Assembly: GCA_032433765.1 (NCBI GenBank)
Contig: JAVIAB010000051.1
Coordinates: forward strand, 154,786,554 to 154,850,553
DNA: 64,000 nt
From: Megaustenia siamemsis
Lineage: Eukaryota > Mollusca > Gastropoda > Stylommatophora > Ariophantidae
Direction: 5' to 3'
Shown in pieces: positions 55,135 through 64,000 of the stretch; the first letter of the stretch is position 1, and each line of letters begins with the position of its first letter. The notes beneath the pieces were generated by a model that made no database searches, was not told the DNA's origin, and worked only from the letters and a program-made list of their open reading frames with translations. The position numbers and the translations under genes were made by a program.

Positions 55135-55345
55135 TCATACGCCAGCTTTGACCTCTAACGAAGTCCCTAGAGACCAGGAACTGAATTTTGCGTGTTAATC
55201 CATTTTTCCATGGAAGCCGAGTGCACAGGGGTCCCTCGCCACACAGGCAGATAACTCCATCTTCGGAGGTACTCATATTTTTTTCCGTCGATGAGTAATT
55301 GACGTTTCAAGCCGGGTCTCGCTGCTGAGACCAGGGGTGGTTGCC
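55135..55345 (-). mobile_element. SINE-like element S, copy 2 (head missing)
   Basis: Complement of the element S body: AACGAAGTCCCTAGAGACCA, GGAACTGAATTTTGCGTGTT, TCGGAGGTACTCATATTTTT and GAGTAATTGACGTTTCAAGC, all matching 35.26-35.45 kb in reverse. The tRNA-like head is absent. Confidence 0.72.
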
Positions 55346-55763
55346 GCAGAGAGAAATCATAGATAAAAATCGCAACTTGACTGAGATTAGAAGAAATTGT
55401 ATTGAACAATTTAACAAACCTTGAGTATTACATACCCCCAAACTTTCAGATTTGCCCATCTTTGATCTGTTTATTACAAGCTTTAACTACTCAAATATCA
55501 TTCATCCATTTCCTCCTCACGTCAAAGATGACACTTAGGGCGGAAGTCATAGTTCTCCAAGACCGATTTGCTGCTAGTTCTTGCAGTTCTTGCTTGTTTC
55601 TTAGTCCCATGGTTGAACCCTCCCCAGTAATTGTTCAGCGTAGCGATTATCTTGGTCTCCCTTGTTATATTTGATCACATTGTTTCCACATGAATATCTG
55701 GTGGGGACGTCTCAAATCCTAAGTTGCCTTTCATAAGACCCATGTATTTCCACCGCCTTTTTC

Positions 55764-55766
<3 letters not shown>
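55346..55766. other. no recognisable feature
   Basis: Unique sequence. A 90-codon ORF at 55402-55674 has no recognised domain. Confidence 0.4.
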
Positions 55767-55819
<53 letters not shown>

Positions 55820-55915
55820 GATCAGGACTCAATCAGAGTAGGATTCCAGACTCTCACATGAAGTCAGCTTTCAGGTTAAGTGTGTTGATCGCCCCCACAG
55901 ACAGAACATCACAAT
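55767..55915 (-). mobile_element. LINE-D 3' tail fragment with GA tract
   Basis: The minus strand reads GAINTLNLKADF, then ESGILL (cf. GAIDSLKQTAAFMRESGILL in the 33.3-kb copy), the 3' end ATTGAGTCCTGATCGCAGAG and a GA tract of about 50 bp (55767-55818). The identical junction to a GA run in both copies shows that the tract is part of, or grew from, the element's 3' tail. Confidence 0.8.
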
Positions 55916-56164
55916 TAGAGTCTACCAGATCCACTCTGATTGAACACCCGTTAAAACTTTGCACTGTGTTCTGCGCAGTGGCCCAGTGCATCCGATTTCA
56001 GCAAGCATTTTATTCAATTTTCCTTTCCTTAGCCTTTGATTGTCCCCAATCTCCCTGCAAGGCAGCAGATTGTCTTTTCTGTAGGGGGATTCTGCCCTTA
56101 GAAGGTCGGCCCTCCCAGGTTTACGATCACCATCTGCCCGATTAACTAGAGGTGACTAACACAG

Positions 56165-56403
56165 ACATGCACATACACAGATATGAGATATGACTAACAT
56201 AAACATGCACACAAAGATATGAGATATCACTAACCCAGACATGCACACACAAAGATATGACACATAACTAACACAGATACACACTAAGATATGAGATATG
56301 ACTAAACACAGACACACAAAAAGATACGAGACATGAATAACACGGACACACCAAGATATGAGATATGACTAATATGACACACACCAAGATATGAGCCATG
56401 GCT

Positions 56404-56436
<33 letters not shown>

Positions 56437-56790
56437 GCTAAGATATGAGCCATGGCTAGCACAGAAACACATTAAGGTATGAACCCTGGCCAGCAAAGAC
56501 ACCCACCAAGATATGAGCCATGGCTAGCACGGATAAACACTAAGATATGAACCATGGCAAGCACAGACACACACTAAGATATAAACCCTGGCCAGCACAG
56601 ACACCCACCAAGATATGAGCATGGCTAGCACGGATATACACTAAGATATGAACCTTGGCCAGCACAGACACACATTAAGATATGAATCATGGCCAGCCCA
56701 GACACACACTAAGATATGAGCCATGGCCAGCACATACACCCACTAAGATATGAGCCACGACTAGCACGATATACACTGAGAATTGAGCTA
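56165..56790. repeat. roughly 33-36-bp minisatellite, about 18 degenerate copies
   Basis: Units contain AAGATATGAGCCATGGCTAG plus CACAGACACACACT, with variable length. A CA run lies at 56405-56432. It overlaps the 3' end of the EGF-like ORF. Confidence 0.85.
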
Positions 56791-57448
56791 TGGCTTGACT
56801 CAAGAGAAGCAGAAGAGGAGGTAGAAGAGCAGCGATCGCGAAAGGTATCCATATGCTTGGGTTTGTTGTAGTCGGCAGACTCTTCTTAACGTGGGAATCA
56901 TCGACATACGAGACGCAGGCCACGGTTAACTGTTCACAGGTTCCGTTCAAACAGTTGTCCGGAGATTTGAGAGTGCAGTCTGACCCGTAGAACGTTCCCT
57001 TGTATGTACAGTTCCCGGTTGACTGTTCACAGGTGTCGTTGAAACAGTTGTCCGGACATTTGAGAGTGCAGACTGACCCGTAGTGCGTTTCCTTGCACGT
57101 ACAGTCTGCACTTTCCGGGTCACATATGATGTCACAGCCATCAGAACACGTCTGTTCGCACTGTAGCAAAAAATTACCATCGGGACAAGTGTCATTACAG
57201 ACATAGCCAGGATGTTTATATTGTAGGCATTTTCCGGATGTTTTCTCACATAAAGGACAGACGCTGAGACGAGACCTGAAGCAGTCGTGTCCATAGATCC
57301 ATGTGAACAGTTGCCGTGACACGTACCGATGATGTTGGAGGCTGTGCTGAAGCACAAGATCTTCATTAACAACTACATAACAGAATAATACTAGCATCCA
57401 GCCCTTGCCCAGATAGACCTGACCATAATAATGTATCAAAAACGTCAT
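56687..57448 (-). CDS. EGF-like repeat membrane protein, possibly incomplete gene
   Basis: 253-codon ORF. Residues 17-27 (WMLVLFCYVVV) are hydrophobic and could be a signal sequence. Residues 64-178 are cysteine-rich with EGF/laminin-like modules: CEQTCSDGCDIICDPESADC, TCKETHYGSVCTLKCPDNCF and a near-duplicate CTYKGTFYGSDCTLKSPDNC, in which one Cys is replaced by Ser. A single transmembrane segment follows (199-218, IWIPFAIAALLPPLLLLL). The arrangement recalls MEGF or scavenger-receptor-type surface proteins. The last about 30 residues are antisense minisatellite, so the true C-terminus is lost or lies in another exon. Residues 34-60 may be in the wrong frame or contain an intron. Could be one exon of a larger gene or a pseudogene. 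Confidence 0.55.
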   Translation of the reverse strand: MTFLIHYYGQVYLGKGWMLVLFCYVVVNEDLVLQHSLQHHRYVSRQLFTWIYGHDCFRSRLSVCPLCEKTSGKCLQYKHPGYVCNDTCPDGNFLLQCEQTCSDGCDIICDPESADCTCKETHYGSVCTLKCPDNCFNDTCEQSTGNCTYKGTFYGSDCTLKSPDNCLNGTCEQLTVACVSYVDDSHVKKSLPTTTNPSIWIPFAIAALLPPLLLLLSQAIAQFSVYIVLVVAHILVGVCAGHGSYLSVCLGWP

Positions 57449-57456
57449 AGTTCTAA
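57349..57456 (-). repeat. duplicated segment, copy 1 (5' end of the EGF-like ORF)
   Basis: About 108 bp, from AGCACAAGATCTTCATTAAC to AACGTCATAGTTCTAA, recur at 59847-59955 in the same orientation with about 90% identity by eye. It includes the start codon and hydrophobic leader of the EGF-like ORF. Confidence 0.85.
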
Positions 57457-57469
57457 CTTTTTCTTATAA

Positions 57470-57660
57470 AGCTCATCACGTATTCTTGTTTTGATTCATC
57501 TTTTATCTGTTCATTTGAAATATATTCTTTCCAGTTTATGTTTGAGATCCTACGAAGACATTTGTTTTCAAAGACATTTAATTTCTTATCTAAAGTCTTG
57601 GTGAACTTTCACATCCAATTGTTAGCTCTGGTATCACAAAGGAGTGAACAGCCTTAGTTG
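57470..57660 (-). pseudogene. LINE RT C-terminal relic
   Basis: The minus strand shows LDKKLNVFENKCLRRI-like sequence, then SNINWKEYISNEQIKDES, the thumb/C-terminal pattern seen in other LINEs (FENKCLRKILGIEWNEFKTN in LINE-A). Frameshifted and short. Confidence 0.6.
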
Positions 57661-58437
57661 TGTTCGTTTACTGAGAACTTTTCATCTCCAGATGTTCGTC
57701 AGTTTAATGAAAGCATTTGACGCTAGTGCTAAAATATCACTCATACATAAATATTTATATCTATAAATGTTATATTTCCGCGTGGTAACACGAATTAAAC
57801 CACTTCCATACTTTATATCAACTTTAAAAATGAGAGGAGCATACTCGACTCGCGACATCCTCATTGATAAATATTGCTAGAAATCCAAGATTAGAAACTA
57901 AAATGCCACTTTGAGATGAAAACAAACAACTGTGCCTTGGCCCGCTAATGGCTGCAGTAATGTCGATAACTAGTGTCTGCTAAGAACGAAGACGTTATAC
58001 GCTAGTAGGGGTCAGAAATACAAGAATTCGCATTTGTGAGCTTATGGAACTCATGTGGAGAGGTGTGAGTTGTGTGCGTGTGGTTGTCGCCCATTCATAC
58101 AGTAATACACTTACAAGTTCTCGCGCGTTCAAACCTCCGGAGAAACAAGTGAGAAACATACGCCATTCTCAGTCACATTCTCTGGTCTAGAACTGTCCCT
58201 CTGGGAGTGCGAGTAGTGGAAGTTAGTTCCCTTGGTCCCATGCGAGAAGAATGTGGGTCGGGTTTGACTATTCGTGTTTAATTTAGTCATCAACTGTTAT
58301 ATAAAATATTCAATGAAAAAGGCATAAATGGATAGGGCGGTATAATAGCGACACCCATTTGGGTCTGGGTCCCTGGAGAGGGGCTTTCCACGTCGGAGAA
58401 AGAAATACAGACACGATAATTACTGGGGATTAGTGGG
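57661..58437. other. no recognisable feature
   Basis: Unique, AT-rich to mixed. No gene or repeat recognised. Confidence 0.4.
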
Positions 58438-58880
58438 TAGATAACTTCATGAAAATAGTGGGACGATAACGTCATGAAAATAGTGGGACGATAACGTCAT
58501 GAAAATAGTGGGACGATAACGTCATGCAAATAGTGGGACGATAACGTCATGCAAATAGTGGGACGATAACGACATGAAAATAGTGGGACGATAACGTCAT
58601 GAAAATAGTGGGACGATAACGACATGAAAATAGTGGGACGATAACGTCATGAAAATAGTGGGACGATAACGACATGAAAATAGTGGGACGATAACTTCAT
58701 GAAAATAGTGGGACGATAACGACATGAAAATAGTGGGACGATAACGTCATGAAAATAGTGGGACGATAACGTCATGCAAATAGTGGGACGATAACGACAT
58801 GAAAATAGTGGGACGATAACGTCATGAAAATAGTGGGACGATAACGACATGAAAATAGTGGGACGATAACGACATGAACA
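58438..58880. repeat. 25-bp minisatellite, about 18 copies
   Basis: GTGGGACGATAACGTCATGA plus AAATA (25 bp), with alternating CGTCATG/CGACATG and GAAA/GCAA variants that suggest a two-unit higher-order pattern. Confidence 0.93.
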
Positions 58881-58984
58881 CTGAAGAACAGTTTCCAGCC
58901 TTGTAACAGCAAACTGGACATAGCTGCGACAAAATACGTTTGAAGAAATGGTCGAACCGTAGGAGCAAGCTACCCAGAATACAA

Positions 58985-59415
58985 TAAAACTTGTGTTGTA
59001 GATAAACAATATTGTATTATGGGTGTGAAATATGGACATTTTATTGGCATTTACTATAAATAATGCAAATCTTCACTTGAAATAATAAAATGGCTTCCTA
59101 AAAGAATGCTGCAGATACAGTGACAACTACTGACTAATATCAAAGTCGGGAAATTCTCAACAAAAAATATCAAGGAAGTTAATAATATAAGAAAAGACAG
59201 TGACAGTGTAATACACATATTATAGCTAGGTAAGAAGGCTCGGGAACAAATTAAAGACAACAGAGGCATGGACAGAAACAAAACCCAAGGAAGACAAAAA
59301 AGGATGAATCTTTTAAGGGATGACAAAATAGTTTAGAGGACAATAGCGATAAGAAAACAGTTCTCATTATCAAAACCCCGAGACATGGCACATGATAGTA
59401 AGAGTGTTTTGCTTG
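58985..59415 (+). pseudogene. LINE C-terminal relic
   Basis: Frame-shifting translation gives VVDKQYCIMGVKYGHFIG (cf. YG-E-W), IIKWLPKRMLQIQ (cf. WFSRRMLRIPW), NTQGRQKRMNLL-like and a DMAHD ending. This is the order of a LINE-G/C C-terminus, heavily decayed. Confidence 0.5.
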
Positions 59416-59579
59416 ATATAGTTATATAGCCCTTTACCAGATATAAGAAGTGTCCGCTTATAGACGGATTTAATTAAGCACTAACTTTTAAATGAAATAC
59501 GGTAACTATGACACGTATATGACTATGATACTATGGTACATAGACGATTGGCTCTTGATTTAATGCTTTCAATATAGCT

Positions 59580-59685
59580 AGTTATGATGGTTTCTATATA
59601 ATTAGATTTGATGGTTTCTATATAATTAGATTTGATGGTTTCTATATAATTAGATTTGATGGTTTCTATATAATTAAATTTCATG
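59580..59685. repeat. 25-bp repeat, 4 copies
   Basis: TTTGATGGTTTCTATATAAT plus TAGAT (25 bp). Confidence 0.88.
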
Positions 59686-59846
59686 ACAATGGTGCTGACG
59701 ACACAGCTCATGTGTGTGTATGTGTGTGTGAGTGCGTGCGTGCGTGCTGGTAGGTATGGGTCGTAGGGGAGACTACAACAGGATCATCATTTTTGTGGTC
59801 AGTGAACAATCCGGGTCAGTAAGGGCGAGAATCTGCACGCCACCAT

Positions 59847-59955
59847 GAAGCACAAGATCTTCATTAACAAGCACATAACAGAACAATACTAGCGTCCAGC
59901 CCTTGCCCAGGTAGACCTGACCATAATAAATGTATAAAAAACGTCATAGTTCTAA
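59847..59955 (-). repeat. duplicated segment, copy 2 (leader of the EGF-like ORF)
   Basis: Second copy of the 57349-57456 block. A one-base insertion near the start disrupts the frame from the ATG, but the leader reads GQGLDAS or, in the other frame, GKGWTLVLFCYVLVNEDLVL, close to copy 1. Sequence beyond GTGCTTCA differs between the copies. That could be an exon boundary or the end of a duplication. Confidence 0.7.
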
Positions 59956-61004
59956 TTACGGACGTGTTCGAAAGATCAAATTATGCACTGTTACAATAAA
60001 TACATTTCGTGGTTTGCCCTCATACTGCTATAATGACAGCAGCAGACCTTTGTACACAGACTAGTATTTAGTATTAGAATATATACATACATATACATCA
60101 CACATATATACATATATACATCTTCTGCTACTATTAAGGTTTTTAAAAAAAGTCTTTGAAGAAAATGAAGAAAATGCATAAAAAGTGTTTGTCTGCAGTA
60201 CATTAATATTATAAAATAAACAAAATAGAAGATGGGCGATTCTGTTGTTAACTGGTTCTTTTTTATTGTGCACATGTCATCTATTCTCATGTTGATCATT
60301 ATGCCTAGCAGTCAACTGAACGTTCCACTAAAAGATTTAGCGCCGGTGCTATGGTGTTCGCGCACTTGGCTGCGGATATCTCAGTGCGTTATGGGTACAC
60401 CCATTGTTGTCAAACATTGTGTGTACTACGACATGGTATTGGAATATGCGGTCATGTGATGGACATATATCTCTAACGCTCCAAAAGAAGTAGGGCAATA
60501 TGAAGATTCTGAAGATGTTCCCGAATCTGTAGCCTAGAGTAACTGCTGGACCTTCATCAAGTCAAGAGGGACCTCAAGAGAGTCATTTTGAGAACAAGGA
60601 AAGACTTGTGCACCAGCATCGTCTTATTTCTCTCACTCGCTTCACGCTGTGGGATTTGCTGAGGAATAGATCTGAGAACTTATAGATCTGATGGACAGTT
60701 GTTTGATCAACTATGAAGATAAAGCGATGACTAACATAACTTAACTAGCATCTCATTAAACAAATTAGATGACTGTACCTTTATTGTCTATTATTCTTAA
60801 TACTCTCAATGATTCACGCAGACAGAACATTTATTCGGTTCACCTCTCTCAGCCGTGTGGTGCATGTGCCGAACACAACGTGAATAACTGACACAACTCA
60901 AGACATTTCAACGCCAGTGTCAAAGATAACTATTGTAATGAAACCTTCATGTTTCACATACTCGAAAGCGCAGTCTTAACAAAGCGCAAACATGTATTAA
61001 CAGA
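59956..61004. other. no recognisable feature
   Basis: Unique DNA with TATACA-rich patches at 60075-60120. A 75-codon ORF (60232-60459) has no recognised domain. Confidence 0.4.
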
Positions 61005-61455
61005 GCTTCCTAATTACACATGTATTAACACAGCTTTCTAATTACACATGTATTAACACAGCTCTCTAATTACACATGCATTAACACAGCTTTCTAATTA
61101 CACATGTATTAACACAGCTTTCTAATTACACACGTATTAACACAGCTTCCTAATTACACATGTATTAACACAGCTTCCTAATTACACATGCATTAACACA
61201 GCTCTCTAATTACACATGTATTAACACAGCTCTCTAATTACACATGCATTAACACAGCTTTCTAATTACACATGTATTAACACAGCTTTCTAATTACACA
61301 CGTATTAACACAGCTTCCTAATTACACATGTATTAACACAGCTTTCTAATTACACATGTATTAACACAGCTTCCTAATTACACATGCATTAACACAGCTT
61401 TCTAATTACACATGTATTAACACAGCTTTCTAATTACACACGTATTAACACAGCT
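61005..61455. repeat. 28-bp minisatellite, about 16 copies
   Basis: TTTCTAATTACACATGTATT plus AACACAGC (28 bp; CAGC at 61031, 61059 and so on). Variants TTCC/TCTC/TTTC and ATGCATT/ACGTATT recur in a regular order, suggesting higher-order units. Confidence 0.93.
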
Positions 61456-61461
61456 TCCTAA

Positions 61462-64000
61462 CTATCTAACTATTGACCTTTCGAGCCGTAACCGGCCCAT
61501 AGGGCGTAGACCAAGATACACCTTCTCCTATATGAATTTTTGTTCTAGCAGTTTTCTTTTAAAGATATTTTATCAAATCTCGCCATCTGTCTCTGTTCTG
61601 TGCAAGCAGTTCTATCTCATTGAGGGAGCCGATTCCTGCTGCTCTTGCCTCTCTCATCAATGTTCTTCTCAGTGTCTCCCTGGGTCTTCCTCTTTTTCTT
61701 TTACCTGTTGTTTCCCATATGAGGGCTTGCTTTGCTATTCGATTATTATCTCTTCTCATCACATGTCCAACGTATGACCATCGTCTTTTCTTTATTACTG
61801 AAGATATTAGTGGTTGATTGGCGATTTCTCTAATTTCCTCGTTTGTTTTGAATTCGTTCCATTCTATACCAAGTATTTTCCTTAGACATTTATTTTCGAA
61901 TGCGTTCAACTTTGTTTCTATATCTCTTGTTGTTTTCCAGCTTTCACACGCATACGTAAGGGTTGATAGTACATTTGATTTGAATAGCCTAAGTTTTGTG
62001 TTTGTGCTAATGAGTTTTGATTTCCACAACTTTTCAAGGCTTCTGAAAGACATTGCTGCTTTAGCCAGTCTGATTCTAATTTCTTTGCTCGTATCCCCTT
62101 CTCGATCAATGTGACTTCCAAGATAGATAAAGTGATCGATCTCTTCTACTGGTTTGTTTTCCATGTATATTTTGTCACTTGTTGGAATTAAACTTTTCAT
62201 GACTTTAGTCTTTTCATGATTGACCTCAAGCCCAATTTTGCTGGCTATTGATGATAGTTCATTTGTGTTTTCCTGCATCGTTTTTATCTGACTGCTGATG
62301 AGAACTATGTCATCAGCAAAGTCGAGGTCCTCCAAATGGTCTCCTTGTATCCATTCGATGCCTTTATTACCAGTGCAGCATTTCTTCATTATGAAGTCCA
62401 TAACAATTCCAAATAACAAGGGCGATAAAATACATCCTTGTTTAACCCCAGTTTCTATTGGGAAACATTCGCTCAGTCCTTCCTCTGTTCGAACTGCACA
62501 TGTGTAACCATCATACATGTCTTTGATAATATTTATGATTTTTGATGGTAAGCCATATTGCTTCAGAATTTTCCACAAAGAATCTCTATGAATACTATCA
62601 AATGCTTTTTTGAAGTCGATGAAGTTAAGTACAAAAGGTTTTTGCTTTTCAATGTGTTCCTCCAATATAAGTCGTAGAGTGAAAATGTGGTCAAGACAGC
62701 TTCTCCCTTTTCTAAACCCAGCCTGTTCTTCACGTATTACTGTATCTATTGAATCCTTTATTCTATTTAGGATGATTTTACAGAATAACTTTGAGGCAAC
62801 TGACAAAAGTGTCACGCCTCTCCAGTTGTTACAATCTCTAAGATTGCCCTTTTTTGGGATCTTAACAATGATTCCTTTTTTCCATTTATGAGGCGTCTTC
62901 TCTGTTTTCCAAATGATGTTGAACATTTTTTGGAGATGTATTAAATTATGGCTATCAATTGCCTTGAGGATCTTAGCTGTTAACTTATCCTCTCCAGCAG
63001 CCTTGTTATTGGTCATTAGCTTTAAGGTGGTTTCTATTTCACTCAAGGTGAAGTCATCTAAATTTACATCTAATTCTGCTGCTGGTGTTTCAGCTTCAAA
63101 ATCTATTAAACTGTGAGGTAGTGGACGGTTAAGAATTTCTTTGAAGTGTTCTGCCCAACGGGCTTTTATGTCTGCGCTTGTTGTTAGCATTAATCCAGAT
63201 TTGTCTAGAATTGGTGTTCCACTGGATGTATAGGTGTTTGTCAGCATCTTTTGTACAGTATAAAGAGTTCTGCTGTCTCCTGTAATTGCAGCTGTCTCTG
63301 CTTTCTCTGCCAAGTTGTCTATATAAGCTCTTGTATCTCTTCTTGCCGAACTTTTCACTTTGTTGTCTAATTCTTTGTATGTTGCTTTTGCCAGAACCTT
63401 TCCAAGATCTGTCTTTACATTAGTCATGGCTCTCTTCGCTTCTCTTCTTTCTTTGATGTATTTCCATGTGGTGTCTGAGATCCAAGCTCGTTTTTCCATT
63501 TTCTTCAGTCCAGCACTTGCTTCTGCTGCTGTCATTAGTATTTTGCTCTGTGAGTCCCACATTTCATTGATATCTAAGTCTATTTCACCAAGTGCTGGAT
63601 AACAATTACTTAGCTCTATGTTAAACTTTTCCTTTATGGCTTCATCTTTCAGTTTATGACTATCAATTTTATGTGTAATTGACCTCTTCTGTTGGTTTCT
63701 AAATTTTAATCTTATTTTCCCAATGCACAGGTTGTGGTCACTATTAACATCAGCACCTCTGTATGCTCTTACATCTAATAATGATGATCTGAATTGTTGT
63801 TTAATACATAGGTGGTCAATTTGATTTGATGTTCTATCATCAGGAGATATCCATGTTGTTTTGTGGATATTTTTGTGTGGAAATAATGTCCCACCTATAA
63901 CTAAATTTTCTATTAAACATAATTCTATTAATCTTTCTCCATTCTGACTTGTTGTATTACAGCCTTCTCTCCCCATCACATGTTCCACTCCTGCGTTATC
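61462..64000 (-). mobile_element. LINE-A, near-intact 3' part, continues past the window
   Basis: Minus-strand LINE with an uninterrupted ORF (61559-64000) and a short 3' UTR of about 95 bp (CCCTATGGGCCGGTTACGG complement, ending CTCGAAAGGTCAATAG) with a short TAGT-type tail next to the 28-bp array. Two 5'-truncated relatives (2330, 26941) and a terminal relic (37195) are in this window. The 5' UTR and the start of the endonuclease lie beyond position 64000. Confidence 0.92.
61559..64000 (-). CDS. LINE-A endonuclease/reverse transcriptase ORF (5' end outside window)
   Basis: Open for 813 codons from the window edge to the stop, with no frameshift. Residues from the edge: about 1-105 are the C-terminal half of the endonuclease (GERLIELC, TSNQIDHLCI, GADVNSDHNL with the catalytic SDH). 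About 110-330 are the linker. About 380-570 are the RT: NWRGVTLLSVASKLFCKIIL, EEQAGFRKGRSCLDHI, NFIDFKKAFDSIH (motif A), GVKQGCILSPLLFG (motif B), LDFADDIVLIS (motif C). Then KTKVMKSL, IDHFIYLGSHID and the C-terminus with RRWSYVGHVMR, GKRKRGRPRETLRRT and NRDRWRDL. All catalytic residues seen are intact. It copies its own RNA by target-primed reverse transcription. The clade looks RTE-like by memory but is not settled. Confidence 0.9.
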   Translation of the reverse strand, partial: DNAGVEHVMGREGCNTTSQNGERLIELCLIENLVIGGTLFPHKNIHKTTWISPDDRTSNQIDHLCIKQQFRSSLLDVRAYRGADVNSDHNLCIGKIRLKFRNQQKRSITHKIDSHKLKDEAIKEKFNIELSNCYPALGEIDLDINEMWDSQSKILMTAAEASAGLKKMEKRAWISDTTWKYIKERREAKRAMTNVKTDLGKVLAKATYKELDNKVKSSARRDTRAYIDNLAEKAETAAITGDSRTLYTVQKMLTNTYTSSGTPILDKSGLMLTTSADIKARWAEHFKEILNRPLPHSLIDFEAETPAAELDVNLDDFTLSEIETTLKLMTNNKAAGEDKLTAKILKAIDSHNLIHLQKMFNIIWKTEKTPHKWKKGIIVKIPKKGNLRDCNNWRGVTLLSVASKLFCKIILNRIKDSIDTVIREEQAGFRKGRSCLDHIFTLRLILEEHIEKQKPFVLNFIDFKKAFDSIHRDSLWKILKQYGLPSKIINIIKDMYDGYTCAVRTEEGLSECFPIETGVKQGCILSPLLFGIVMDFIMKKCCTGNKGIEWIQGDHLEDLDFADDIVLISSQIKTMQENTNELSSIASKIGLEVNHEKTKVMKSLIPTSDKIYMENKPVEEIDHFIYLGSHIDREGDTSKEIRIRLAKAAMSFRSLEKLWKSKLISTNTKLRLFKSNVLSTLTYACESWKTTRDIETKLNAFENKCLRKILGIEWNEFKTNEEIREIANQPLISSVIKKRRWSYVGHVMRRDNNRIAKQALIWETTGKRKRGRPRETLRRTLMREARAAGIGSLNEIELLAQNRDRWRDLIKYL

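Noticed and set aside
60232..60459. 75-residue ORF with a hydrophobic N-terminus
   Set aside because: No domain, no homologous copy in the window and no context; likely chance.

Overview
This is an AT-rich eukaryotic window made almost entirely of transposable elements and tandem repeats. The combination points to an invertebrate animal: several non-LTR retrotransposon families, IS630-Tc1-mariner and hAT relics, a solo LTR and tRNA-derived SINEs. I think of a mollusc or another lophotrochozoan, but this rests on the general look of the elements and is not proven. There are no operons, bacterial genes, CRISPR arrays or clear host housekeeping genes. The one plausible host coding sequence is an EGF-like membrane protein near 57 kb on the minus strand.

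Layout. 0-6.7 kb: decayed LINE 3' ends and small minisatellites, including a 61-bp array built from a LINE's own 3' coding end. 6.9-9.5 kb: a very large 21-bp minisatellite. 10-14.6 kb: a LINE RNase H fragment, a hAT 3' end, a 38-bp array, three SINEs and one apparently dimeric SINE. 14.7-22 kb: a LINE with a tetranucleotide tail, then 35-, 26-, 24- and 41-bp arrays. 22.5-28.4 kb: more LINE ends, a hAT 5' end with internal repeats, a 1.5-kb 28-bp array, and a LINE inside a LINE. 28.7-34 kb: a DNA transposon with long terminal inverted repeats, interrupted by an RNase-H LINE that is itself interrupted by a solo LTR. 34.6-41.7 kb: more arrays, SINEs and an unrecognised retroposon (element X). 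41.85-45.2 kb: a mariner-like element carrying a LINE, a SINE and another short retroposon. 45.2-50.1 kb: a second copy of the long-TIR transposon, with a SINE, two LINEs and an in-frame minisatellite. 50-61.5 kb: mainly minisatellites, with LINE relics and the EGF-like ORF. 61.5-64 kb: a long uninterrupted LINE ORF running off the window edge.

How it fits together. Most insertions can be ordered because target-site duplications (TSDs) are visible and the older element resumes on the far side. Several minisatellites can be traced to a transposable-element seed (LINE 3' ends, hAT subterminal sequence, transposase coding sequence). LINE families are named here by letter for convenience only: A (long ORF at 61.5 kb), B, C (RT containing LYWEQTA), D (RNase H), E, F, G. 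Family names from memory are hedged, and all boundaries are read by eye.
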